64,000 bases of DNA, taken from Parcubacteria bacterium C7867-001 (GTDB lineage: Bacteria > Patescibacteria > Paceibacteria > UBA9973 > UBA2103). Below the pieces are notes generated by a model. That model searched no databases. It worked only from the letters and a program-made list of their open reading frames with translations, and was not told where the DNA came from. Below, one piece after another: positions 39,813 to 47,888 of this stretch. The position numbers were made by a program, and so were the translations under genes. The stretch covers positions 124,001 through 188,000 of the forward strand of contig LFCK01000002.1 of the NCBI GenBank assembly GCA_001189095.1, read 5' to 3'. Every line of letters starts with the position of its first letter. The stretch's first letter is position 1.

Positions 39813-40643
39813 CTACTGGTACTTAGTTTTAAGAATTGCCTTGAGGTCGGAGAGGGGAATGCGAAGGGTTTGCGGACCGGCGGCGTACGCAGCAACTTGA
39901 TACGGCGGGAAGAGAATAACGAGTGTTTTTCCATCGAGATAGAAACTTTGGAAATTGTCGCCGTCTGCGGAAGCTCCGTCATTGATGGCCTGCATGTCGA
40001 CCTGTGAGATCGAGACACCTTCTGCTTTTGCGATGATTGCGGGAAGTTTTGCTCGAGCGAGCGAGGATATCTTTCCGAGGTAGTCGCTGTTCGGGGTGAA
40101 GAGGTCGCCAAACAATACGCCGGCTCCTGTTGCCGAATCGAAGGTAAAGGTGCGGTAGAACCCGTTACCGTGCGCACCGAGGGTATCTTCATAGATATCG
40201 AGCACGTAGGAGATGGTCATTGGTGAAGTGTAGAGTTTGTAGTCGATTGTGAGCGTGTATTTGCGGCCCTGATCGAGTCCTTGAATCTTGATATCTTCTG
40301 CGGTGAGATTTGCGAAATTGCCGTTCTCCTTGAAGCTTTCTATGGTGTTCTGCTCGAATCCTTTGATTGCGCTTACTGCGCGCTGATCCGCGAGCGCTCC
40401 AGCGGTCTTTTTGAGCGGTGTCTCACCAGGGTAGGACGTCGAGATGTCGTAATATTTTCCGTTCTCTTCGATGGATTTGGGTCCAATCGCAGATACGCTT
40501 CCTTCGTCGGTCGAGGTTGCGGTTTCAGACGGACGAGTAAATACGGAAAGAAGCGGCGACCACGATGGATAGGTGATGTAGAGGCCTTCGCCGACAACGA
40601 GGAGGATAAGAACGATAACAAGCGGCGATTTGAGGTGTTCCAT
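39813..40643 (-). CDS. DUF3298/DUF4163 (RsiV/PdaC-like) anchored protein
   Basis: 276 residues from the ATG at 40643. One N-terminal TM helix (about 8-27), a Ser/Thr linker, then a DUF4163-like region (about 45-130) and a DUF3298 region with GVLFGDLFTPNSDYLGKIS (about 185-203) and LVILFPPYQVAAYAAGPQTLRIPLSDLK near the end. These domains form the extracellular part of the anti-sigma factor RsiV, which binds lysozyme, and occur in the deacetylase PdaC. No catalytic domain is present here. TAAGAT ends 8 nt before the ATG; predicted leaderless. Confidence 0.82.
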   Translation of the reverse strand: MEHLKSPLVIVLILLVVGEGLYITYPSWSPLLSVFTRPSETATSTDEGSVSAIGPKSIEENGKYYDISTSYPGETPLKKTAGALADQRAVSAIKGFEQNTIESFKENGNFANLTAEDIKIQGLDQGRKYTLTIDYKLYTSPMTISYVLDIYEDTLGAHGNGFYRTFTFDSATGAGVLFGDLFTPNSDYLGKISSLARAKLPAIIAKAEGVSISQVDMQAINDGASADGDNFQSFYLDGKTLVILFPPYQVAAYAAGPQTLRIPLSDLKAILKTKYQ

Positions 40644-40683
40644 ATCACCCCATCTTAGCGCACGGAACATGAAGGAAATGCAA

Positions 40684-40706
40684 AGCCCCGCGCGTAGCGC
40701 GGGGCT
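40684..40706 (-). terminator. Hairpin between 39813-40643 and 40713-41279
   Basis: 10-bp AGCCCCGCGC stem with GTA loop, probably ending the 40713 gene. Confidence 0.75.
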
Positions 40707-40712
40707 GTATGG

Positions 40713-41279
40713 TTAGACGCCGAGACGTTTCCTTTGTTTGCGAAGGCCGACGAGCCCACGATGCTCTTCGAGCACCTCGCGTTCAGCTCGAGCCTGAAAA
40801 ATCTGATCGAGCGAGTATTGTCTCGTCGAATACAGGAAGTTCCCACCGATGGAGAGTGCCCGCTGCCATTCGGCGTCGAGCATCGCTCCAAAGATTTTAA
40901 TCTCCGGGTGCTGCTTGTAGGGCTTGTCCTGAGCTGCGAATCCGAGATGGGACGTATCGGGAATCTTGAAGTGATTCGCGACCGTTCCGTACATAACGTA
41001 GTTCGTTCCGGGATTCGCAAGGTCCGGCCTTGATTCGAAGGCGAGCGCAAGCACGCACTCGTTGTCGTAGCTGTCGTGCGCACGGAATCGGCAGGTGCCG
41101 TCCTCCTGTGGCTCGAACATGTTTCGGTGCCAACCGGCAGGAGCGTGCTCCCGAAGCCATTTGATGCCGCGAGCGACACGGCGCTCGGTAAGGAGCCTGC
41201 TCAGTCGATCAGGATCAGTACGCCGGAGCCGAAGATACTCGAGCGATTTCGCCAAAATTTCCTCTTTTGAGGGTTTCAT
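40713..41279 (-). CDS. Orphan 188-aa protein
   Basis: Not recognised. 188 residues, basic N-terminal helical part (RLRRTDPDRLSRLLTERRVARGIKWLRE), a middle with YDNECVLALAFESRP and NPGTNYVMYGTVANHF, and an Arg-rich C-terminus. The start at 41279 is set by TAGGAGGTATTCA-ATG; the frame upstream to 41375 crosses the rpsS promoter. It is divergent from rpsS and part of the insertion between rplB and rpsS. No catalytic motif seen. Confidence 0.75.
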   Translation of the reverse strand: MKPSKEEILAKSLEYLRLRRTDPDRLSRLLTERRVARGIKWLREHAPAGWHRNMFEPQEDGTCRFRAHDSYDNECVLALAFESRPDLANPGTNYVMYGTVANHFKIPDTSHLGFAAQDKPYKQHPEIKIFGAMLDAEWQRALSIGGNFLYSTRQYSLDQIFQARAEREVLEEHRGLVGLRKQRKRLGV

Positions 41280-41332
41280 TGAATACCTCCTAAGGTTCAA
41301 CCTAAGCGAAACCCTAGCATGGGGAGCACCGT

Positions 41333-41507
41333 TTGACACCCATACGCTTTTCCTATAGATTGCTCCTATCCGCAAACACGCGGGTTCTGGCCGCTTCTGG
41401 CCTTAGGGAGCCTAAACGCTTTCAAAAACCGAGCTTCTGCACCGTATAGCGGTCGTTAGCTCGGCCGAATTTGTTTAACCCAAAAACCACTTTTACCTAC
41501 CCAATTC
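41333..41507 (+). promoter_or_regulatory. Promoter and leader of rpsS operon
   Basis: TTGACA at 41333-41338, 17-nt spacer, TAGATT at 41356-41361. The roughly 140-nt leader has CCGC/GCGG and GGCC/GGCC stem-loops, an AGCTC-closed hairpin and a pyrimidine-rich end with TTACCT (41493-41498) 9 nt before the ATG. Confidence 0.68.
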
Positions 41508-41849
41508 ATGTCCCGATCGCTTAAAAAAGGGCCGTACGTCGCCGTAAAGCTCATGAAAAAGATCAAGGATAAGAAACCAGCTTCGGCGGGGGTTATTAAG
41601 ACGTGGGCACGGAACTCGCAAATCGCTCCTGAATTCGTGGGCTTCACCTTCGGGGTCCATAACGGCAAGCAGCACGTCGAAGTGCTCGTAACCGAGGATA
41701 TGGTGGGTCACCGCCTTGGTGAATTTTCGCCGACTAAGAAGTTCATCCGTCACGGAGGAAAGATGCAGAAGGAGCTCGAGCAGAAGAAGAAGGACTCTGA
41801 AATCGCAGCCGCTAAGGCTTCGAAGGAGGCTCCCGCAGCCAAGAAATAA
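41508..41849 (+). CDS. rpsS: Ribosomal protein uS19
   Basis: 113 residues. MSRSLKKGPYVAVKLMKKI at the start and FTFGVHNGKQHVEVLVTEDMVGHRLGEFSPTKKF are typical; the C-terminal 25 residues are a Lys/Ala/Glu-rich extension. S19 contacts the A-site finger at the subunit bridge. First gene of the rpsS-rplE block, with its own consensus promoter. Confidence 0.97.
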   Translation: MSRSLKKGPYVAVKLMKKIKDKKPASAGVIKTWARNSQIAPEFVGFTFGVHNGKQHVEVLVTEDMVGHRLGEFSPTKKFIRHGGKMQKELEQKKKDSEIAAAKASKEAPAAKK

Positions 41850-41852
41850 GGT

Positions 41853-42182
41853 ATGAAAGCAACGCTCGCCAGCTACAATCAGACGCCACGCAAGGTCCGC
41901 CTCGTAACGGATCTCGTGAAGGGGAAGCGTGTCGAGGACGCGCTTGTCGCCCTTTCCTTCCTCCCAAAGCGCGCTGCAGCTCCTATCAAGAAGCTCATCG
42001 AGAGTGCCGTTGCGAATGCCGTCTCCAAGGGCGAGAAGAAGGAAGCGCTTCGCGTGAAGAACATCAATGTCGATTCGGCAGGGATGCTCGTGAAGTACAT
42101 GCCGCGCGCCATGGGCCGTGCAGCGCCGATTCGCCGCCGCAAGAGTCAGGTGACGGTTACCCTTAGCGCGGAAACCAAATAA
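41853..42182 (+). CDS. rplV: Ribosomal protein uL22
   Basis: 109 residues. NQTPRKVRLVTDLVKGKRVEDAL at the start and SAGMLVKYMPRAMGRAAPIRRRKSQVTVTL (the tunnel-lining loop) near the end. It starts 3 nt after rpsS in the context AAGGT-ATG with no true Shine-Dalgarno. Standard S10-operon order. Confidence 0.97.
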   Translation: MKATLASYNQTPRKVRLVTDLVKGKRVEDALVALSFLPKRAAAPIKKLIESAVANAVSKGEKKEALRVKNINVDSAGMLVKYMPRAMGRAAPIRRRKSQVTVTLSAETK

Positions 42183-42186
42183 TTTT

Positions 42187-42891
42187 ATGACGCATACCGT
42201 ACATCCTTACGCACATCGCCTCGGCATCATCCGTGACTGGAAGAGCCGTTGGTTCGCTGCAGATAAGAAGAGCTACCGCGAGAACGTCGTGGTCGATGCT
42301 GCTATCCGCGCCTACCTCAAGAAGAAGCTTCGCACCATGCATGTTTCTGAAATCGAAGTCGAACGCTCGGCGAACGAAGTCCGTGTCATCCTCCACACCG
42401 CCCGCCCTGGTCTCGTCATTGGCCGCTCAGGTGAAAACGCAGGAAAGCTCCGCGGCGAGCTCGCTACGCTCGTGAAGAAGGTCGCTCCGAACCACGCTCG
42501 CGCCGTGAAGCTCGACATCATGGAAATCCGCCAGCCGGAAACGGATGCGGCAATTGTCGGCTACATGGTCGCTGAAGGTCTTGAGAAGCGCCTCCCATTC
42601 CGACGCGTCCTCAAGGGCACGGTAGAGAAGGTTATGGCGGTCCGCGAGGTCATCGGTGTGCGCATCGTTATCTCTGGTCGTCTTGGTGGCGCAGATATGA
42701 GCCGCACCGAGCAGATCAAGAAGGGTCGCATCCCGCTTCAGACTTTCCGTGCAAACATCGACTACGCTCATCAGGAGGCGCACCTCCCGTACGGCCAGAT
42801 CGGCATCAAGGTCTGGATCTACCTCGGCGATACGCATGCAGAGCGCGCAGCTCGTCCGGTCACTGAGCCTCGTCCGGCATCGCGCGCATAA
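42187..42891 (+). CDS. rpsC: Ribosomal protein uS3
   Basis: 234 residues. N-terminal KH type II domain with LVIGRSGENAGKLR (about 77-90) and C-terminal domain with VIGVRIVISGRLGGADMSRTE and PYGQIGIKVWIYLGD. S3 lines the mRNA entry tunnel and has helicase activity. It starts 4 nt after rplV in an A/T-rich gap. Confidence 0.97.
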   Translation: MTHTVHPYAHRLGIIRDWKSRWFAADKKSYRENVVVDAAIRAYLKKKLRTMHVSEIEVERSANEVRVILHTARPGLVIGRSGENAGKLRGELATLVKKVAPNHARAVKLDIMEIRQPETDAAIVGYMVAEGLEKRLPFRRVLKGTVEKVMAVREVIGVRIVISGRLGGADMSRTEQIKKGRIPLQTFRANIDYAHQEAHLPYGQIGIKVWIYLGDTHAERAARPVTEPRPASRA

Positions 42892-42900
42892 TATTTTCGT

Positions 42901-43326
42901 ATGTTGTTTCCTAAGAAAGTAAAACATCGCAAGTGGCAGACGGGACGAAAGAGTCCGGAGCGCCTTGCACGCCCCGATACGCGCGGTACGACCGTTGCGT
43001 TCGGTTCCCATGGCATGAAGGCAACAACTGCTTCTCGCGTCACGAGCAACCAGATCGAGGCAGCTCGTAAGGTTCTTACTCGTGCAACGGGTAAGGGCGG
43101 CAAACTTTGGATCCGCATCTTCCCTGATCGTCCGATCACGATGAAGCCGGCTGAAGTGGGCATGGGTTCGGGTAAGGGTGATCCGAAGTACTTCGTATTC
43201 GAAGTGCGTCCGGGTCGCGTGCTCTTCGAGCTTGATGGTGTCGCTGACGCTGTCGCTCGCGACGCAATGCGCCGCGCTGGCTCAAAGCTTCCGCTTAAGA
43301 CTACAGTCATCACCCGCAGCCACTAA
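42901..43326 (+). CDS. rplP: Ribosomal protein uL16
   Basis: 141 residues. MLFPKKVKHRKWQTGR opening, then GTTVAFGSHGMKAT, LWIRIFPDRPITMKPAEVGMGSGKGDPKYF. It helps place tRNA in the A and P sites. Start context TTTTCGT-ATG. L16 position and length are normal. Confidence 0.97.
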   Translation: MLFPKKVKHRKWQTGRKSPERLARPDTRGTTVAFGSHGMKATTASRVTSNQIEAARKVLTRATGKGGKLWIRIFPDRPITMKPAEVGMGSGKGDPKYFVFEVRPGRVLFELDGVADAVARDAMRRAGSKLPLKTTVITRSH

Positions 43327-43332
43327 TTTCCT

Positions 43333-43530
43333 ATGAAAAAGAATCCCCTCAAAGAAAAGACCCCCGCAGAGCTCCTAAAGATGCTCGGAGAGAAACGCGA
43401 AGAGCTTCGCGCGTACCGTTTTGCGTCGGTTGGCGCACGTCCGAAGGACACGAATCAGGGTGCGAAACTCCGCAAGGAAATTGCCCGCATCTTGACGGAA
43501 CTCGCACTTCGTAAGAAGGTGGCTGCATAA
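43333..43530 (+). CDS. rpmC: Ribosomal protein uL29
   Basis: 65 residues. PAELLKMLGEKREELRAYRFASVGARPKDTNQ and KLRKEIARILTELALRKK show the two-helix L29 fold near the tunnel exit. Start 6 nt after rplP. Confidence 0.94.
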   Translation: MKKNPLKEKTPAELLKMLGEKREELRAYRFASVGARPKDTNQGAKLRKEIARILTELALRKKVAA

Positions 43531-43535
43531 CCCAT

Positions 43536-43802
43536 ATGGAAACCACCACTCCTCGCCCCCAGAGCTTCCGCGGAACCGTCGTTAAGACGGCCATGAAGGA
43601 CACGGCTACCGTGCTCGTGTCTCGCTACGTGAAGCACCCGAAGTACAAGAAGTACCGCACCCTTTCAAAGAAGTACCTCGTCCACGATGAGGGAAACACG
43701 GCGAAAGTAGGGGATGAGGTCACGATTGTTGCGTGCCGCCCGATAAGCAAGCTCAAGCGCTTCAAACTCGCGTCGACCCAGAAGTCGGCATCTGCTGAAT
43801 AA
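43536..43802 (+). CDS. rpsQ: Ribosomal protein uS17
   Basis: 88 residues. RGTVVKTAMKDTATVLVSRYVKHPKYKKY, then HDEGNTAKVGDEVTIVACRPISKLKRF: the OB-fold S17. It starts 5 nt after rpmC in the context CCCAT-ATG. Confidence 0.96.
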   Translation: METTTPRPQSFRGTVVKTAMKDTATVLVSRYVKHPKYKKYRTLSKKYLVHDEGNTAKVGDEVTIVACRPISKLKRFKLASTQKSASAE

Positions 43803-43807
43803 TATTT

Positions 43808-44185
43808 ATGTTGCAAGATCGAGCCATCGTTACCGTTGCAGACAATTCCGGCGCCAAAGTCGGACGCGTGTTCAAGATTCTCGGCGGTTCAAAGAAGCGC
43901 TATGCAGAAATCGGCGACGTTGTGGTTATTTCCATCCAGACGGCAGAGCCACGCAAGGCAGTGAAGAAGAAGGATATCTACAAAGCAGTTGTCGTTCGTC
44001 AGCGAAAGCCGTACCGCCGCAACAACGGTTCGTACGTTTCGTTCGACGACAACGCCGTTGTCATCATCGAGAAGCAGGGCAAGGAAATGGGACCAAAGGG
44101 TAACCGTGTATTCGGTCCGGTTCCGCGCGACCTCGTTGATCGCGGTTGGCAGAACATCGCTTCGCTCGCGCCTGAAATCGTCTAA
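43808..44185 (+). CDS. rplN: Ribosomal protein uL14
   Basis: 125 residues. MLQDRAIVTVADNSGAKVGRV at the start and FDDNAVVIIEKQGKEMGPKGNRVFGPVPRDL near the end are diagnostic. It forms part of bridge B8 and binds RsfS in silent ribosomes. Starts 5 nt after rpsQ. Confidence 0.97.
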   Translation: MLQDRAIVTVADNSGAKVGRVFKILGGSKKRYAEIGDVVVISIQTAEPRKAVKKKDIYKAVVVRQRKPYRRNNGSYVSFDDNAVVIIEKQGKEMGPKGNRVFGPVPRDLVDRGWQNIASLAPEIV

Positions 44186-44191
44186 ACTCCT

Positions 44192-44485
44192 ATGAACTCC
44201 CGAATGAAAAAGCAGAAGAATGCAAAAGGTAAGCCGCGCCGCAGCTATGTAGCGCCGGTGGCTATCAAGATGCACGTTAAGAAGGGCGACAAGGTGAAGG
44301 TCCTTTCTGGCAAGGATAAGGGCAAGACCGGCACTATCCTTCGCGCGCTTCCGAAAGAGAATCGCGTCATCATCGAAGGCGTCGGCATGGTGAAGCGCCA
44401 TACGCGCGCAAAGGCCGGACAGTCGAGCCGCATCATCGAAGTGGCACGCTCTATCCATGCGTCGAACGTCGTAAAGACTGCGTAA
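44192..44485 (+). CDS. rplX: Ribosomal protein uL24
   Basis: 97 residues. MHVKKGDKVKVLSGKDKGKTGTILRALPKENRVIIEGVGMVKRH is the KOW-motif L24. A basic N-terminal tail of about 25 residues is present. Starts 6 nt after rplN in the context AACTCCT-ATG. Confidence 0.96.
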   Translation: MNSRMKKQKNAKGKPRRSYVAPVAIKMHVKKGDKVKVLSGKDKGKTGTILRALPKENRVIIEGVGMVKRHTRAKAGQSSRIIEVARSIHASNVVKTA

Positions 44486-44496
44486 CGAATATTTTT

Positions 44497-45030
44497 ATGA
44501 TGCTTTCAAAACAAAAACAGCAGACCGCCTTCGAAGCGCTTTCCGAATCGCAGGGCTACACCAACCGCATGGCGGCTCCCCGCATCATGAAGGTTATTGT
44601 GTCGTCAGGTGTTGGTAAGAAGCGTGACAAGAACCAGCTCGCGCTCGTTGAGGATCGCCTTACCCGCATCACCGGCCAGAAGCCGTCGGCTCGTCCGGCA
44701 AAAGCGTCTATCGCACAGTTCAAGATGCGCGAGGGCGACATTGTCGGTTTTCAGGTGACCATGCGCGGTGGTCGCATGTACGACTTCCTCGATAAGCTCA
44801 TCCACATCGCGCTTCCGCGCACACGCGACTTCCGCGGCATCAACACGAGTGCCGTCGATGATATGGGCAACCTCACCATCGGACTCCGCGAGAACACCAT
44901 TTTCCCAGAGACCGCAGACGAAGACCTTAAGGACGTGTTCGGTCTTGCTGTCACGGTCGTTACGACCGCGAAGACGAAGGAAGAAGCACTCGCATTCTTC
45001 CGCCACTTGGGGATACCATTTCAGGCCTAA
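44497..45030 (+). CDS. rplE: Ribosomal protein uL5
   Basis: 177 residues. RIMKVIVSSGVGKKRDKNQL, GQKPSARPAKASIAQFKMREGDIVGFQVTMRG and a C-terminal TAKTKEEALAFFRHLGIPF match L5, which binds 5S rRNA and the P-site tRNA. It ends the block: a strong terminator and a secreted-protein gene follow instead of rpsN. Start in an ATTTTT-ATG context. Confidence 0.97.
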   Translation: MMLSKQKQQTAFEALSESQGYTNRMAAPRIMKVIVSSGVGKKRDKNQLALVEDRLTRITGQKPSARPAKASIAQFKMREGDIVGFQVTMRGGRMYDFLDKLIHIALPRTRDFRGINTSAVDDMGNLTIGLRENTIFPETADEDLKDVFGLAVTVVTTAKTKEEALAFFRHLGIPFQA

Positions 45031-45046
45031 GCTAGGCCACCGTTTG

Positions 45047-45076
45047 AAAACGCGGCGCCGTAAGGCGCCGCGTTTT
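45047..45076 (+). terminator. Terminator of rpsS-rplE block
   Basis: 13-bp AAAACGCGGCGCC stem with GTAA loop and TTTTC tail. Confidence 0.92.
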
Positions 45077-45079
45077 CGC

Positions 45080-45107
45080 TTGACGTATTTCCTAAGAGGA
45101 ATAGCGT
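45080..45107 (+). promoter_or_regulatory. Promoter of secreted-protein gene 45145
   Basis: TTGACG at 45080-45085, 16-nt spacer, TAGCGT at 45102-45107; the -35 abuts the terminator. Confidence 0.5.
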
Positions 45108-45144
45108 TAGCGGTACCTTCAGCCAACCAACAAGGGAGGAAGAC

Positions 45145-45570
45145 ATGAGGGTACTGCTGGTAGCGTTCGCGTGCTGCATCGGGTATGCCCCGTTCGCAGC
45201 TGCGCAAACGAACGATCTTTCGATAGAAGTTGCAATCGACGTGCCGAAAATCGCGACCGTCGATCCTGACCCGATCAAGCTCAAAATCGATGTCGGGTAC
45301 GAACGGCGCACGCCGGACAACGAGAAGGAATGGTATCTCGAGGAGCGGCGCCCAAGCTTCATCGGACCGCAAACCGAATACCTCGCCATCTCGGCTCCGG
45401 TCTGGAAACCGTCCGAAAATACCGAGGTGAAGGCGTGGCGCATCAGCACCAAGGCGCGCGGGGACCCGTTCCCGTACGAGAACCTCAGGATTCCTGATGG
45501 CTCGCCCGACGTGCTTGGCCGTGTGGAGGAGAAGTCCTTCTACGGCATCAGCTTCACGTGGCGGCACTGA
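45145..45570 (+). CDS. Secreted 141-aa orphan protein
   Basis: Not recognised. A signal peptide (1-20, ending AAA before QTND) is followed by a 120-residue beta-rich extracytoplasmic domain (SIEVAIDVPKIATVDPDPIKLKIDVGYE) ending FYGISFTWRH, like a small beta-barrel or sandwich strand end. AAGGGAGGAAG precedes the ATG. It has its own promoter and terminator and is inserted between rplE and rpsN, cutting the ribosomal operon. Confidence 0.78.
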   Translation: MRVLLVAFACCIGYAPFAAAQTNDLSIEVAIDVPKIATVDPDPIKLKIDVGYERRTPDNEKEWYLEERRPSFIGPQTEYLAISAPVWKPSENTEVKAWRISTKARGDPFPYENLRIPDGSPDVLGRVEEKSFYGISFTWRH

Positions 45571-45575
45571 AAACT

Positions 45576-45598
45576 GGCCCAGCGCATAGCGCTGGGCC
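45576..45598 (+). terminator. Intrinsic terminator
   Basis: 10-bp GGCCCAGCGC stem with ATA loop, then GCCCTTATTTT. Confidence 0.85.
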
Positions 45599-45637
45599 GC
45601 CCTTATTTTGAGCCATATAATCCCTCCGTCCCTTGGT

Positions 45638-45694
45638 TTGACAGGGCGTCTCCTAATTGATAGATTACGGGGACGCGAAAGCGGCTTTTTATTT
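45638..45694 (+). promoter_or_regulatory. Promoter and short leader of rpsN-secY block
   Basis: TTGACA at 45638-45643, 17-nt spacer, TAGATT at 45661-45666, the same hexamers and spacing as the rpsS promoter. The leader ends with a tiny CGC-GAAA-GCG hairpin, CTTTTTATTT and the ATG. Confidence 0.72.
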
Positions 45695-45964
45695 ATGGCA
45701 AAACGCTCTCAATTGGCCCGAAATGCAAAACGAGTAAAGCTCGTGGCGCGTTTTGCTGCCAAGCGAGCAGCCCTCAAGGAGGCAGGGGATGCAGAGGGGC
45801 TCCAGAAGCTCCCACGCAACTCGAGCCCGACCCGCGTCAAGAACCGCTGCTCGATCTCAGGACGTGGTCGCGGCTATCTCCGCGCCTTCGGCCTCTCCCG
45901 CATCCAGTTCCGCGAGCTCGTCCGCGAGGGTAAGATTCCGGGCGTTAAGAAAGCCTCTTGGTAA
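45695..45964 (+). CDS. rpsN: Ribosomal protein uS14 (zinc-free long form)
   Basis: 89 residues from the ATG at 45695. MAKRSQLARNAKRVKLVARFAAKR and SSPTRVKNRCSISGRGRGYLRAFGLSRIQFREL match the long S14 that lacks the two CxxC zinc pairs. Only one Cys is present. The longer frame from 45608 runs through the promoter and is rejected. First gene of a seven-gene block ending with secY. Confidence 0.96.
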   Translation: MAKRSQLARNAKRVKLVARFAAKRAALKEAGDAEGLQKLPRNSSPTRVKNRCSISGRGRGYLRAFGLSRIQFRELVREGKIPGVKKASW

Positions 45965-45971
45965 TTTTCGT

Positions 45972-46364
45972 ATGGTAAGCGACCGTGTCGGCGATTTCAT
46001 AATTCGGCTCAAGAATGCCGGTGCAATAGGCGCAAAAAACGTTGCGCTTCCTCATTCGGCATATCTTGAATCTATTGCAAAGAAGCTTAAGGAGCTCGGT
46101 TTCGTTGCTGATGTCGACACTGAAAAGAAGGATCAGAAAGAGCTCGTGGTCACGCTTGCGTACGCGCAGAATGGTGAGCACAAGATTCACGATGTGAAGC
46201 GCATCAGCAAGCCGGGTCGCCGTCTCTACGCTCATGCGCGTGAAGCACATACGGTGAAGAACGGCATGGGCGCACGCATCCTTTCAACTCCAAAGGGTAT
46301 CCTTTCGGACAAGGAAGCACGCAGGGAGCACACGGGTGGCGAAAACCTGTTTGAAATTTGGTAA
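45972..46364 (+). CDS. rpsH: Ribosomal protein uS8
   Basis: 130 residues from the ATG at 45972. DRVGDFIIRLKNAG opening and RISKPGRRLYAHAREAHTVKNGMGARILSTPKGILSDKEARREHTGGENLFEIW ending (the S8 signature). It starts 7 nt after rpsN in a TTTTCGT-ATG context. In E. coli S8 represses the spc operon. A longer upstream frame is an overlap with rpsN. Confidence 0.97.
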   Translation: MVSDRVGDFIIRLKNAGAIGAKNVALPHSAYLESIAKKLKELGFVADVDTEKKDQKELVVTLAYAQNGEHKIHDVKRISKPGRRLYAHAREAHTVKNGMGARILSTPKGILSDKEARREHTGGENLFEIW

Positions 46365-46370
46365 TTACGT

Positions 46371-46907
46371 ATGAGCAGCCGCCTCGCCAAAAAGCCGATC
46401 GAGATACCGAAGAACGTCACCGTCACTGCGGCTGATGGAACGCTTTCGGTGAAGGGTGCAAAGGCAACTCTTACCCGCACGTTTCATTCTTCGGTCGCTA
46501 TCACGGTTGAGCCAGAAGGTGTCGTTATAAAAGCGAAGAATACGTCGCGCCTCGCACACGCCCTCACTGGCACGTTCGCTGCACACGTAAAGGCGATGAT
46601 TCAGGGCGTTGAGACTCCGTTCAAGAAGGTCCTCCAGCTTAACGGCGTCGGTTACAAGGTCGAACTCAAGGGCACGGACCTCGTGTTCGCTGTTGGTTTC
46701 TCACACCCCGTTACGCTTTCTATTCCTGAAGGCATCACCGCAACGGTCGTCAAGAACGTGATTACCGTCGAGGGTCCTGATAAGCATGCGGTCGGCCAGT
46801 TCGCCGCAAACGTTCGTGCCGTAAAGAAGCCGGAGCCGTATCTCGGAAAGGGAATCAAGTACGAGGACGAAGTCATCCGCCGCAAGCAGGGCAAGAAGGC
46901 CGTCTAA
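46371..46907 (+). CDS. rplF: Ribosomal protein uL6
   Basis: 178 residues, two L6 repeats. MSSRLAKKPIEIPKNVTVTA opening; C-terminal KKPEPYLGKGIKYEDEVIRRKQGKKA matches the L6 signature. Start context ATTACGT-ATG, 6 nt after rpsH. Confidence 0.97.
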   Translation: MSSRLAKKPIEIPKNVTVTAADGTLSVKGAKATLTRTFHSSVAITVEPEGVVIKAKNTSRLAHALTGTFAAHVKAMIQGVETPFKKVLQLNGVGYKVELKGTDLVFAVGFSHPVTLSIPEGITATVVKNVITVEGPDKHAVGQFAANVRAVKKPEPYLGKGIKYEDEVIRRKQGKKAV

Positions 46908-46918
46908 TATTTTTTCGT

Positions 46919-47269
46919 ATGCCACGCACTATCGCTTCAAAAAACGACGCCCGCATCATCCGCCATCGCCGCATCCGCGCGAAGGTGAAGGGAACCGCTG
47001 CACGCCCACGTCTCGCGGTGTTCCGCAGCAATCGTTTCGTATCCGTTCAGCTCATCGACGACGAGGCAGGGAAGACCCTCGCACAGGCGCATGGTCGCGA
47101 GTTCCCCGGTGCGCTTTCAGTACAGGCAAAAGCAATCGGTGAGGCAATCGCAGAACGCGCAAAGAAGGCTGGCATTACTACGGTCGTCTTCGATCGCGGT
47201 GGATATCAGTACGCAGCGCAGGTTAAGTCGCTTGCGGACGCAGCGCGCGCTGGTGGGCTCACCTTCTAA
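46919..47269 (+). CDS. rplR: Ribosomal protein uL18
   Basis: 116 residues. RHRRIRAKVKGTAARPRLAVFRSNRFVSVQLIDD and VFDRGGYQYAAQVKSLADAARAGGL: 5S rRNA-binding L18. Start context TTTTTCGT-ATG. Confidence 0.97.
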   Translation: MPRTIASKNDARIIRHRRIRAKVKGTAARPRLAVFRSNRFVSVQLIDDEAGKTLAQAHGREFPGALSVQAKAIGEAIAERAKKAGITTVVFDRGGYQYAAQVKSLADAARAGGLTF

Positions 47270-47274
47270 ATGGT

Positions 47275-47883
47275 ATGACTGACACTATGACTCTCACGGA
47301 GAACGAAGCACCGGCAGCAGCAGAGCCGGTAGCGACAGAAGCGGTTGCAGCTCCTCAGGAAGTTGCTGCACCGCAGCGCTCAGAAGACAATCGTGGCCGC
47401 CGCCCACAGCGCGGTGGACGTTCTCCTCGTCCGCGACAGGGTCGCGAACGCGAACGCAGCGAATTCGATCAGGCAACGCTCGACGTGCGCCGTGTGGCTC
47501 GCGTTATGGCCGGTGGTCGCCGCTTCTCGTTCAGCGTGACGGTTGTCATTGGCGATCGAAAGGGTCGTGTCGGTGTCGGACTCGGTAAGGGTGCGGATAC
47601 CGCACTTGCTATCGACAAGGCTGTTCGCGATGCCCGCCGCCACCTCATCACCGTTCCGCTTAAGGACGGCTCCATCGCTCACGAAATTTCCGCGAAGTAC
47701 GCATCTTCGACGCTCACCATTATGCCTTCTCCGGGTCGCGGTCTCGTTGCTGGTTCAGCAGTGCGCACCGTCCTCGAGTATGCAGGCATCGGAAATGTCG
47801 TCTCGAAGATTCTTACTCGCACGAAGAACAAGCTCACCATCGCTCGCGCAACGGTGGAGGCGCTTAAGACGCTTTCCGCGTAA
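47275..47883 (+). CDS. rpsE: Ribosomal protein uS5 with N-terminal extension
   Basis: 202 residues. Residues 1-60 are an Ala/Glu/Pro then Arg/Gly-rich tail (DNRGRRPQRGGRSPRPRQG). The S5 core follows: VMAGGRRFSFSVTVVIGDRKGRVGVGLGKG and ASSTLTIMPSPGRGLVAGSAVRTVLE. S5 acts in decoding fidelity and in the mRNA entry helicase. rpmD (uL30), which normally comes next, is missing; rplO follows after 5 nt. Confidence 0.97.
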   Translation: MTDTMTLTENEAPAAAEPVATEAVAAPQEVAAPQRSEDNRGRRPQRGGRSPRPRQGRERERSEFDQATLDVRRVARVMAGGRRFSFSVTVVIGDRKGRVGVGLGKGADTALAIDKAVRDARRHLITVPLKDGSIAHEISAKYASSTLTIMPSPGRGLVAGSAVRTVLEYAGIGNVVSKILTRTKNKLTIARATVEALKTLSA

Positions 47884-47888
47884 TTTGT

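Noticed and set aside
44605..45567. 320-codon minus-strand frame opposite rplE and gene 45145
   Set aside because: Runs through the rplE terminator and a promoter; charged low-information sequence typical of antisense.
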